Part shown: positions 48,470-58,300 of the stretch, piece by piece
Position numbering within the stretch: the stretch's first letter is position 1
Layout: each line of letters starts with the position of its first letter
NCBI GenBank assembly: GCA_003586115.2
Contig: QVOM02000049.1
Location: 16,621,470 to 16,685,469 of the forward strand
Direction of reading: 5' to 3'
Source: Salvator merianae
Lineage: Eukaryota > Chordata > Lepidosauria > Squamata > Teiidae
DNA: 64,000 bases
Notes under the pieces: model-generated
Told to the model about the DNA's origin: nothing
Seen by the model: only the letters and a program-made list of their open reading frames with translations
Databases searched by the model: none
Program-made: the position numbers and the translations under genes

Positions 48470-49655
48470 AAGATCAGGTGAGCATCAACAAACTGAATCT
48501 CCATCCAAGTAAGACTGAAATGGTGCTGGTAGGTGATGGAGCCACCAAGTGTACTACTGAAATCATGCCTGGGGATTTGCTGCTGTGAAAGATTGGCTGT
48601 GTCTAAACATAGCAGAAAGGATGGCCCTTGGTTGCCCAGGAGCTGGAGAGGGCAAATGGGCACCCTTCAATGGTGGCCACTTCCTGCCCCAGAAGGGGTG
48701 CACCAGCCAGAGGGTGGGAAATTGCACTCTCTAGGCTCCCCCTCTGAAAAAAAATGTCTAAGAACTGCTCTTTGGCAGGTTGTGCTAGCCTGGGAACAAT
48801 CTAACGGGCAGAATTCCAGCCACCCTTCCAGTCTGTGCCACTTCGGACTCCTGTGCCCATCCTTCCAGCTGCAGTTTGGTTCTGGCAACTTGGAAAGGCC
48901 AATCCACAAACTCAGATTTCTAGGTGGCCTTTTTACATCCACACAGAAGAGGCACTGTGTTTTTGTTCATGAGCTACCTCGCCGATGGTTCGTGTGCAGG
49001 CAGCCGGGATTTGCAGTGTGGGGGCCCTCCTCAGTTTGGTATTGCCACTAGACTAGCATCAAGTTGCTTCAGTGGCACAAAATACTTTGTCCCAACGTTA
49101 AGTTGGCAACCAGATGTCAGTAACTTGTGCACTAGTTGTCTCCTGTTTGGGCTGCCACAATCTGCTCTGTGAGGGACTACCGCTGAAAGTCGCTTTGAAA
49201 CTGGAGCTGATGCAGAATGCGGCCATGAAGCTTTTGTCTAAGATGCAGAAGTGTAGCCATCTAACACCAATCCTTCCTCAGCTGCATTAGGTTCTGATAC
49301 ACTTCCATTAAAGGTGCTTCTCTTGGCCCTTAAAGTCTTCTGGGTTGATACCAGAAACAGAGTCTTTTTGGTGGTGGCTTCTCAACTGTAGAACTTCCTC
49401 TCTCAGGTAGGCTCACCTGCTGGCACCTAGTTGCAACGTGGTCTTCTGTGTGTTTGAAGAGTATTAAAGTAATATCTAAGAGCTGACAGGAGAGGAGGAG
49501 CATTCATATGTTAGCTGCATAGTGACTATTTTGAAGGTGTTTTAATGGGGATTTCTACGTTTGTTCTATATATCAGTTGCATTTGATTTTTCTTTTGCAA
49601 CTGTACCTCACCTTGATTTGTTTCAGGAATGATGCTAACAAATTAAAAGAGCAAA
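48470..49655 (+). mobile_element. L2-type LINE 3' part, decayed
   Basis: 48488-48545 reads KLNLHPSKTEMVLVGDGAT, the block after the RT catalytic site in L2-type LINEs. 49185-49260 (AAAGTCGCTTTGAAACTGGA, GCTGATGCAGAATGCGGCC) and later GTAGAACTTCCTCTCTCAGG continue in order toward the tail near 49655. Many frame breaks. Confidence 0.65.
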
Positions 49656-50239
49656 CATTAGTGTGATTTTTCCGTATATGTTGTGAAATGGTTACAGTTA
49701 CAATAATGATTGGTAGTCTGTCAAATATATAATTTGCCCGTGCTTGAATTTTCGATGGAATACATCACAGATTTACAGGGCTTTGCTGCTTTAGGTGGTA
49801 AACTTTAGTAGACCTCCTGTAATGTAAACTTATTTATGATCTCTTATTTGAGTTCAGCAGGGTAATTGGACTAGAAGCACGTAATTAAACAAGTTACATG
49901 CATTTCGGAATATTTCATTACATAAAGAAACTTGAGTTAATGTATGGTGGAGCACAGGCTGGAAATGCCATACTTCTTTAGTTACAAAGAGAAAATGTGA
50001 GACAAAAGGGAACCCTCTATGCATAAATGGTGTTATAAAAAGTAGTAAAGGTTAGAGGGATGGACTAGAAATATCAGTTGCCTTGGTAATTTTGAATCAG
50101 TCATTTTATAAAGACTGACATTTAGTTTGCTGCGCTGTCAGAAAACAATGTCCCCAAGTACAAAGAAATTTCTCCTGATTGGCACTCTGCATCAGAACAT
50201 CTGTCATGTGCTGCAAACCTTGTACTTTTGCAGTGTGTG
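49656..50239. other. CAP2 intron 1, AT-rich, nothing recognised
   Basis: Unique-looking AT-rich sequence; no repeat or gene identified. Confidence 0.5.
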
Positions 50240-50330
50240 GGAGAACATAAGAACATACGGACATTCTCAAGCCGAAGGCAAAGGCAAAACCTTCATCTGC
50301 TCTCGACTCCCTGCGAATGGCCTACCTTCA
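50240..50330 (-). mobile_element. CR1 3'-end fragment
   Basis: GAGAACATAAGAACATACGG then ATTCTCAAGCCGAAGGCAAA and CTGCTCTCGACTCCCTGCGA ATGGCC. Same tail as at 45619-45780, same orientation. Confidence 0.7.
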
Positions 50331-50689
50331 AAGTTGGGTAATAAAAGTTTCCTGGCCTTGAAGTTGCAGGCTGGGGGCATTTTGCCATGCACCCAGAAAC
50401 AGCCCTGGATGTGAGCCGTGTTTCCAGAGCCAGCAAAATGTCACTGAGCTTCAGAATGGGGCCTGACTCATTCCTGCTGCCATTGCCTATTAGCACAGTG
50501 GCAGCTGGAATGGGCATCTGGTCCAGCCTTTTTGAGTGGGCCAAGCACATCATTATGTTCCATGGAAGGCAACTCTTCCCGTGATGTACGTTGGCATGTG
50601 GATCCTGTGGTCCAGGCACACATCTGGTACAGTGCTCAAGAACTGTGTGGATGTTGCCGATACACTTTTTAATTTTTTAAAAAAATATT

Positions 50690-51240
50690 GAATAAGATTT
50701 AATACAAAACATGCAATACAATACACCGGTCGTCACATATAGCCAAGCAACACATAAATTTACAAAAATAACAAAAATAAACAAATAAATGTAATAATTT
50801 AACACAACAAAAACGAAAAGACTAACTATGACAACAATTCCTACCTCCTGTTCCCCCTGACTCTTCCATGATTGTACTCAGATTATTTTCCTCATTACAC
50901 AATTTTTCTATAAACTGCTTTCCTGATACATTCATTTCTCACATCATATCTACTTCATCCAACAATGGTGACCGCAATCTTTTATCAACGTTTCCCATAG
51001 TATTCCATACCAATCTTGTATTACGTTCTCTAAATATTTCCAGTTTTTAGCTATTTCTGCTTTAGCCACATTTAGCAGGTAATGCAAAAGTTGTTTTGGA
51101 TGCTTATCAAGTCCTAAAGAATGAAAATCATGTAGTAAATAAATTCTTGGCATTTGGAGTAAGAGCTGGGGGAATATTTTTCTAATATCTTGGGAATTTA
51201 ATCCCAATCCTTCTTTACTTTTTGACATGCCCACAACATA
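50690..51240 (-). mobile_element. L1-like LINE ORF2 C-terminal fragment
   Basis: The minus-strand frame 51234-50950 reads SKEGLGLNSQDIRKIFPQLL, then HYLLNVAKAEIAKNWKYLEN and QDWYGILWETLIKD. The A-K/IA-NWK pattern and following W residues resemble the C-terminus of squamate L1 ORF2. The 3' tail near 50690 is A-rich on the minus strand. Confidence 0.55.
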
Positions 51241-51402
51241 TGGTAGTAGTGCACTAATTTATACACTAATTTTACAGGAAGCTTCAGTCCCTACTGCTAT
51301 TCTGAAGAGTCTTTTCTTCTCTTTCATAACCTATGGAGAGTGTGTATATTAAAAGCTCCTACAGTTATTAGTATTTCACAATAAACATGTTAAGCAATCA
51401 CA

Positions 51403-51556
51403 AGGCCTGTTTGCATTTTTCACTAGTGAGCATGCAGGCGCTCACTAGTGAAGTGTATCCACACTTTACAGAGGCCCACACCATCGGGAGAGGGCTACAG
51501 CCACTCTCGATTGTTAATAGCTATGGAGCACAAAATCGTGTTTCACAGCTATAGTG
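51403..51556 (+). mobile_element. MITE family B, copy 2, truncated
   Basis: GGCCTGTTTGCATTTTTCAC TAGTGAGCATG, GAAGTGTATCCACACT, GGGCTACAGCCACTC and GAGCACAAAATCGTGTTTCA match 55828-55980. The right two thirds are absent. Confidence 0.7.
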
Positions 51557-51599
51557 GGGGATCCTCCTGGCTACAGAGGTCACCTGAGCCTCCAATAGT

Positions 51600-51900
51600 A
51601 TTCAATGACTTGGTAAACTATTCTCCTGCTTCTCCTTTTCATATTGCCAATGTCTTACTTTTATCAGATTTTGTGTAAAAGGCAATCAAGCATTTTGATA
51701 AATCTGAGACGGAACTTTTCTCAACCAGATGTGGCCTCGATTAAGTTACTTATCTCTGCAAATCAAAATGAAAATCTCAATCTGGCCATAGAAATGTGCA
51801 AGTTGTTGCCGTGCAGTATAATCCTACTCTTTTTATATAGATCACGTTGCAATCTGACATCCTCTCATCCAGTGAAGAAGCAGCTAAGGTGTCTTCCATT
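51600..51900 (+). mobile_element. Possible non-LTR retrotransposon fragment
   Basis: An open frame 51644-51925 includes KLLISANQNENLNLAIEMCK, resembling the extreme C-terminus of a reptile LINE also suspected at 19990-20420. Weak. Confidence 0.35.
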
Positions 51901-52575
51901 TTTTCTATGGCATAGATCTAGGTAAAGTTGGAATTCCAAAGCTGCCTTTTGCCTGGCTGAGGGAATATCCAAACAGGTACAAGTGCTACAACTCTGGTGG
52001 AGCCAGAAATAATCAAGCTGGTTGTCCTTTATTACAGCGAAGGCCTCTTGTTACATTCATGGAAGTTTCCATGAGCAGCCATGGCCTACTCATGGAGGTG
52101 CTTTCCATAACAGGAGGTTCTCTTTATGTGTTTCTTATGGGTCTCACACAAAATCTTAGGAACATCAGAGAAATCAGAGCAAAATGGACCCTGTGTAAAT
52201 TTGAGACAAACGTATGTAGAGCACTTCTGTCAGGGCAGTGAGGGAAGCAGTGAGACTCCAATTAAAAGCCTTGTTTTCATTTCCTTGAATCACATTTTGA
52301 TCCTCAGTGGCTCCAAACAGAATTTGGAAAGCTCAAAATGGGCTTCAGATCAAAGCCCCTCTGCTGTCCCCCTAACCTTGTGGTCAAATTCTTTGGCCTC
52401 TGTTACCAACTGATGGGCTGTGATATGACCAGAACTACCCAGGAATTAAGTCCACCTTTTCTTTTCCAAATTTAATTCATTCTTGACTTTGATATTTTTA
52501 TAGTAGCTGCATTGCCCTTTCAGTGCTCTTTGTGATGTTACTTATGCACATATTTATCCAAGTTAGGTCAGCCTA

Positions 52576-52655
52576 TATCTTCATATCCAGGCTTTATTCT
52601 GGAATATCCAAATATAGCGGAATAAGTAGGCGATGTCTGGATGCAGACCAAGACA
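52576..52655. mobile_element. MITE family I, half copy
   Basis: CCAGGCTTTATTCTGGAATA TCCAAATATAGCGGAATAAG ... GATGTCTGGATGCAGACC is one arm of the palindrome at 20791-20928. Confidence 0.6.
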
Positions 52656-53920
52656 TTTGGCACAACAAAAGAGACATTAAAAGAGGGTGTTAAGTTCCCT
52701 ACCGCCACCAGAATCCTATGCTAATCTTTTCTGATACAGTATTTAAATGCTGTTATCATCCAAGCTACTGATTGAAGCACCATAGGTAACAATGATGTAT
52801 TCTGAATCATCATTGCTGCATTAAGCCAAATTTTTGCAGCTTCGTAGTTTGGTCATCAGAAACAATACATGTGTGTTTTTGTATTTAATGCTGCAGAAAA
52901 CGCTTAAATAAACATAACTGGTAGCACACAAGATTGAACTCAGGAGATTTGTTCTGCTGTGCAGAGCAGTAGAACACAATGGAGGAAAACAGCAGATGAA
53001 AGTCAAAGCAGACTCACTGAATTTCTCTACCACTACAAGGTCCCAAGGGAACCTTTCCCTGACTTATTCCAAAAGAGGTTTTGAAACTATGTCAGCCTTA
53101 GAGCTGGCACAGTTAATTTCTTTGCAGTATGGTTAATGCAAAAGACAGAAAAGAAGGCGAGAAAGAGGGAAAGAAGGACGGAATAGGGGTTCCTCTATGA
53201 CACTGGCTACAGCTATGTGTTAGCTGTGTCAACTGTGACAGCTCTCTTCCAGAGTTCTTTCTGCACTCGCTCACAAAAGGATTGCGTATTTAATGCCTAA
53301 TGCCAATGCTAAATGCACCAATTCTTTCTGTCCCACTTCTTCATTGCAAATGCGCTTGGACCACTTAGTTTATTAATGAAGCATTAAACAAAATCATGGC
53401 ATTCCATAGGTCTACCTGTGTTCTAAAGTCCTCTTCTGAGGCCTGCTCCTCCTTTATGAATTCTCTATCAAGAGTTCAGAGAGTGGTGCTATTGGAATGT
53501 ACCTTGTCAGTTGTGTCCTCTGTACCTTATATTTCCATAGAGGGAATGCTGAAGGTTTTGATAGGTTATGATAGTCCCAGGTGAAGGCATTGCATTAGGA
53601 ATTAGATTTACTGCAGCTTATAGTCCTGGACTTCCAAGGTTGGTTCTGGCTATGACAAATGCAAGAGTTTTCCATCCTTCTCAGTTCTTCATTGGGGAAT
53701 TATTTTACACTGCACATGTTCGCATTGTATTTGTGAGGTCACTTTTCAATACCTGCTTATAAAGATGCAAGCAAATTGAAAAGCATGTCTCAAAAGGGTG
53801 TTTCATTTTACAAGCTGAGATATTGATGTCCTTAAAGGCATAAACTGACATGTGTGAAAATTGTAAAATGAAGCAATCTTCAGAGATGTACCAAGCTAGT
53901 TCAGGTTCAGACTGAAATGA
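52656..53920. other. CAP2 intron 1, no feature recognised
   Basis: No coding sequence or nameable repeat; a GAAAGA-rich purine tract lies at 53145-53180. Confidence 0.45.
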
Positions 53921-54040
53921 AATGAATGAAATGAATGAAATGAAATTTATTACTTATACCCCGCCCTTCCATACAGCTCAGGGCGGCTTACAACAAAATT
54001 AAAAACAACCTCAAAATATAAAACCATATAACAAAATAAA
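53921..54040 (-). mobile_element. L2-type tail, antisense, with AAATG microsatellite
   Basis: (GAAAT)n/(GAATGAAAT)n at 53915-53944 is followed by TTATTACTTATACCCCGCCC then TCAGGGCGGCTTACAACAAA, the complement of the common reptile L2/SINE tail (CCGCCCTGAG...GGGCGG). Confidence 0.65.
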
Positions 54041-54054
54041 ATTACTGGTTTGAA

Positions 54055-54310
54055 TTAAACAGGGGTGTTTGAAAAGTTCTTGTTCGAAGCAAACACCTTG
54101 CCTGTTCGAAAATAGAGTTTGAATTCAAACTGAACCAAGGGCTGTTCTAGCGAACCTAGCAAACACACCCTGTTTGATCATGGTTCAAAGGCATTCAAAG
54201 GTGTTTGAATCGACCACCAAACACAATGCTGTTCAAAGTAAAAAGTTCAAAATCGAACTAAACCAGCCCTTGTTCGGTTCAATTCGATTTGAACCAAACC
54301 AAAATGAACA
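54055..54310. repeat. TTCGAA/TTTGAA-rich dispersed repeat
   Basis: About 255 bp dense in GTTCGAA, GTTTGAA and GGTTCAA words on both strands, ending TTCGGTTCAATTCGATTTGA ACC. The repeated half-palindromic wording suggests a DNA-transposon remnant; class unknown. Confidence 0.4.
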
Positions 54311-54452
54311 CACAGAAAAGTTTGTGCAAATATAGCCAAGGCTGTCTGTCTATGTGTTTTGCTCAGATGTATAAAAGAATTCAGGTGTTAATGGTTGTGA
54401 ATGCACTTTCAAATAGAGATAAATGTATGTATAGCATGGGATGAATAACATA

Positions 54453-55083
54453 GGGCCTGTTCGCACTGTAGCGGTGGAACGTTCTTGTCCGCTCGCTAGA
54501 ACGGAGCGTTCACACCGCCGTGGGCACGAGCCTCACCTGATCCGAACCACTTCGTACCTGATTCGAACCCGAAGCTGGATAAGGCAAGACAAGTAAAAGC
54601 TTGTCTTCATCCCGACCTGCGCGATGGAGCGCAGATCGGGCACGGTGCTTTCGCACTGTTCGCAACGGCGTCGGGCATGGCTGGCACGGCTGCGCATGTG
54701 GGGTGTGAAGTTTCCACATCTGGGTGCGAAGGTTACACATCTGGGTGCGATGTTTTCGTACCCGGGGTGCGCAGGTTTCGTACCCTGGTACGATGCTTCG
54801 TACCCGGGATAGCCCTTTGGGCTTGGCTGCCGAGCTGCCGTTACGAAGCCGCTTCGTAACGAGCCCTCTGGTTACAAAGTGGGTACGAAGGTGCGAAGTG
54901 GGTGCAAAGCGGGTGCGGATTGCGGGAGCGAACTAGCGATGCCATTCGCACTGTTCCCTCTGCTGCTCAGCTTCGGGTCCGTTCCTCTGGCCGGGAATGT
55001 GAATGGCACCGAGCATTCCCCAACCTCTCCGGTCCGAAGCCAACTACTGGGAACGGTCTACCGAGCTCAGTGCGAAAAGGCCC
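54453..55083 (+). mobile_element. CpG-rich Harbinger-like MITE family A, copy 1
   Basis: 631 bp. Ends GGGCCTGTTCGCACTG and CAGTGCGAAAAGGCCC; flanked by ATA on both sides (54450-54452, 55084-55086). Inside: GTAGCGGTGGAACGTTC answered near the right end by GAACGGTCTACC, a degenerate GGGTGCGAAG minisatellite at 54720-54915, and a central GTTACGAAGC/GCTTCGTAAC hairpin at 54839-54861. No coding capacity. It ends 139 bp before CAP2 exon 2. Confidence 0.8.
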
Positions 55084-55222
55084 ATAATTACGACTTTATC
55101 TTTGTTGGTTATATGAAAAAAGGCATACTGTATATGCAACTTAAAATCTCGAACTGCAACCCCTTTCAGACCCAGCCCTTGAGGTGAAACAGATAAAAAT
55201 ATTTTTGTCTTTTTTTTTCCAG

Positions 55223-55344
55223 AATGGCAGAAATGGCTTTGATAGAAAGATTGGAAAATGCTGTGATTAGGCTTGAGTCACTGTTGTCAACCTCACACAG
55301 GGATGCTGGAGTGGAGTGTGAATCTGTCAATGGAGTCAGTGGAG
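55223..55344 (+). CDS. CAP2: CAP2 first coding exon
   Basis: A long pyrimidine tract (about 55201-55220) and AG acceptor precede A-ATG-G. Spliced to the putative exon 1 (ending CCAG) the start context becomes AGAATGG, with A at -3 and G at +4. The coding part is 121 nt: 40 codons plus one base, encoding MAEMALIERLENAVIRLES through NGVSGG/D. The donor is GTAAGA at 55345. Two in-frame ATGs (codons 1 and 4) exist; the first is preferred by context. Confidence 0.92.
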
Positions 55345-58300
55345 GTAAGATTTTGTCTTTACAAAATCTTTATTCATTACAGGAAATGTTAGCAACTGAA
55401 CCTTCTAAATGCCATGTGGTGATAGCATTTGTTCTAAAAGAACAGCCGCCTCCATCCAACTCTTAAATTAGAAAAAAAAAAAAAAAGGAAGGAAGGAGAA
55501 AGAGTATTTACTGAGCTCATGCAGAAAATGTCCAAATATAACTTGAAATGTACCAGTGAAAATATTTGCATCTGTACTGTTTATCTGAGCTCTTGCCAGT
55601 AGACTGCATTGAATGACAACCCGCCCGGTGATAGAAGCATCTATAAACTGCAGAAGTAAGGAACTACTTTTGCTGATTCCTGCTCCCCTCTGCAATCCCT
55701 GGCAGGCCTTCAAACTCTATTCCAGATGGATGGGAAAGGCTTTGGAACAGCCTGGGAGGTGTTGTTAGGGAATGCAGGAAGAAGGTGAAATCAGTAAAAC
55801 TTGCCTTCTTCTTCATTCCGCATTATAGGGCCTGTTTGCACTTTTTACTAGCGAGCATCTGCACGCTCACTAGTGAAGTGTGTCCACACTGTGTAGAGGC
55901 CCTCACGATCGGGCGTGGGCTACAGCCACTCCCAACTGCTACCAGCTCTAGAGCACAAAATTGTGTTTCACAGCAGTACTAGGAGCAGCTGGACTGCTCC
56001 CAGTACGCAGCATTTGAACCTACTTCTGCGTGCAAACGCTGCGCAGTCGTGCCACACCTCCAGTCACCATGGCAGCAGCTGGACGTTTCCCTGTCTGCTG
56101 TCATGACAAGGGCAGCCAGCATTTGGCCGTTTCCGGGAAGTTCCAGCCCTTGCAGTGCGAATGACTGTCATACTGCGAGGTCTGTTTCATCTTGGAATGT
56201 TCTATTCCAAACATTCCAAGATGGTAGGTACAGAAAGGCCCATAAAGAGCGGTCAGTGTGAGGACACTGATGTAACTAACAATCTGTTCCTGAGACGACT
56301 GTTTGATGGTTATAGTAAAAAAAAAAATCTGCTGATTCAGACAAAATTAAGCAGTAGTCATGATGCCTTTATTTCTCACCGTCCTCAGCATCTCTATTAA
56401 AGTTTACTTACCAGTATAAATCTTGATTTATTACAATCAAAATTATCCTGATGATTTTTGCATATCTTTTGCCTTGTAGCAGTGCTTGTGCTGCCTTTAA
56501 CTCGCCCCCCCCCCCCCAAAGTATGGCATAATTTTCACACAGTTTAGAAAGTGGGTCACAGACCAATATAACAGTCTACTCATTCTGAACAGTATGGCTG
56601 TTGCAACCATGTTGCTACTAGTTCACGTGTAGGGCAGCTTGCCTGCCTGCCTGCAACACGTGTACACAGAAGGAAGAGGCCATTTGCTGATACCTGCGGG
56701 TAAATCTCCACTGCTTGTAAACAACCACATGCGGCCTTGAGCACCTCTCCTTACTCCCCCTTTCTAGATGACGCTTAACCCTTGAGTTACTCTGTAACTT
56801 TTGATTGGTCATTTTGAATACTGCTTGTTATGCTGTAACTTTGTATTGGGTTTAATTAGTCCTGTGACTAATGACACCATAAAGACCCTCCTCCCTTTGT
56901 TTGTACTCAATAAAAGAGCTTCCCTGACTTTGGTCGGGGTCGTCTCCCCTCGAGAAAGCCTGGAGTCCGCTCTTACTTTTTCGATGCCAAGAAACCCCCG
57001 AGCGACCCACTAGAAGTGGGAGGAATTCCCACAATGGCTGTGTTTCCATTGACTTTGCTGGGCACTCACAGGCACATCCTGTCTCCACCTTTGGCAACAC
57101 TGCATGTCCACTAAGGAGCACAATGTCCAGAGGCACTTGCGACCTAGGGTGTGAAAACCCGCTCTGTCAGTGAATGGCTTGTCTGCCTCTCTGTCAGGCA
57201 TCCATGGTTGCCGAAATGGAGACTGGGAAGGGCCCAGTGACACAGCAAGGTGGGCGTCTCTGTAGATGGAAACACAGCCTACAGCTCTGCAAGCCAGGTG
57301 TAACTGACCTTCATTTGGGAGGCTGAGGTGGTCTCCAGATGTTGCTTTTAAAGGCAGTCTTTAGTGGCCTCTAAATATTCCATTGATCTTGACAGCAACA
57401 GGGAAAATATGAGACCTACTGTTGTCTTGATAGGGTTGCAGATTGTCCTTCCTCTGTAATCAGATTTATCATTTAACAAGCAGGAATAGAAAAAGTCTCC
57501 TTACCTCAGCTAACCTCCATGTGACTGGCTTGTGTTTGTGTGTTTGTGTTCATGTGAGGCTGAGAGATAGCCATATGGAAAGTGGGAAGCAAAGCCAATA
57601 GGCTTCCATTCAAGCTAGCTATAAATCATTTCATATTTTTTTTAAGGCTAAGAAAGCATTTGGAAAGAGGTTAAAAAATAACTAAGCCCCTCGGAGATCA
57701 GAGGAGAAAAGGTTACATGAGAGCGTACAGTTGTCACATGGATGGAAGCTGAGAAATTCTTTTGGCTTACAACTGAGACAGGAGACTGATACCATAGGGA
57801 CAGCCTAACCTTTGCTCTGTTGTTTCATTGATACAAGCCTATCACCTGTCGAAAGGTTGTTACGGGAACTGCTTTGGGATGTGTGTTAAGCACTGTTCCA
57901 CATACGTGCAAGATCTGAGCACGATGAGTTTGGTTTTACTGACCAGGTGTGCTGCCAGCAGCAGCCTGTCACTTTAAGGGCGGGTGTTTGGAACCTGCAA
58001 GAAGGGGGCAATCGCTGTTCACGGGACTTCCAGGCCACTGTACTATCACAGTACGGTGGCCCGGAGGCCCCATGAACAGTGATCGCCTCCGTCCTGTGGG
58101 TTCCAAACACCTGCCCTTAAAGTGATGGGCTACCACTGCGTGCTGCTATTCCCAAGGGAGGGGAAACACTTGGCTAATCTTAGTGCAAAGTTTCTTTACT
58201 GAAAATGTAAAAGGCATGCAAGAAATAACTTTGTCAAAATGAGCACGTGGCAATAGTAATGCACAAGCAGTAGGCAGCAACTCATCTTGTAAATATTAGT

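Noticed and set aside
54453..55187. Open frames of 60-102 codons in the GC-rich stretch before CAP2 exon 2
   Set aside because: They lie in a non-autonomous element with inverted ends; translations are repetitive and differ between copies.
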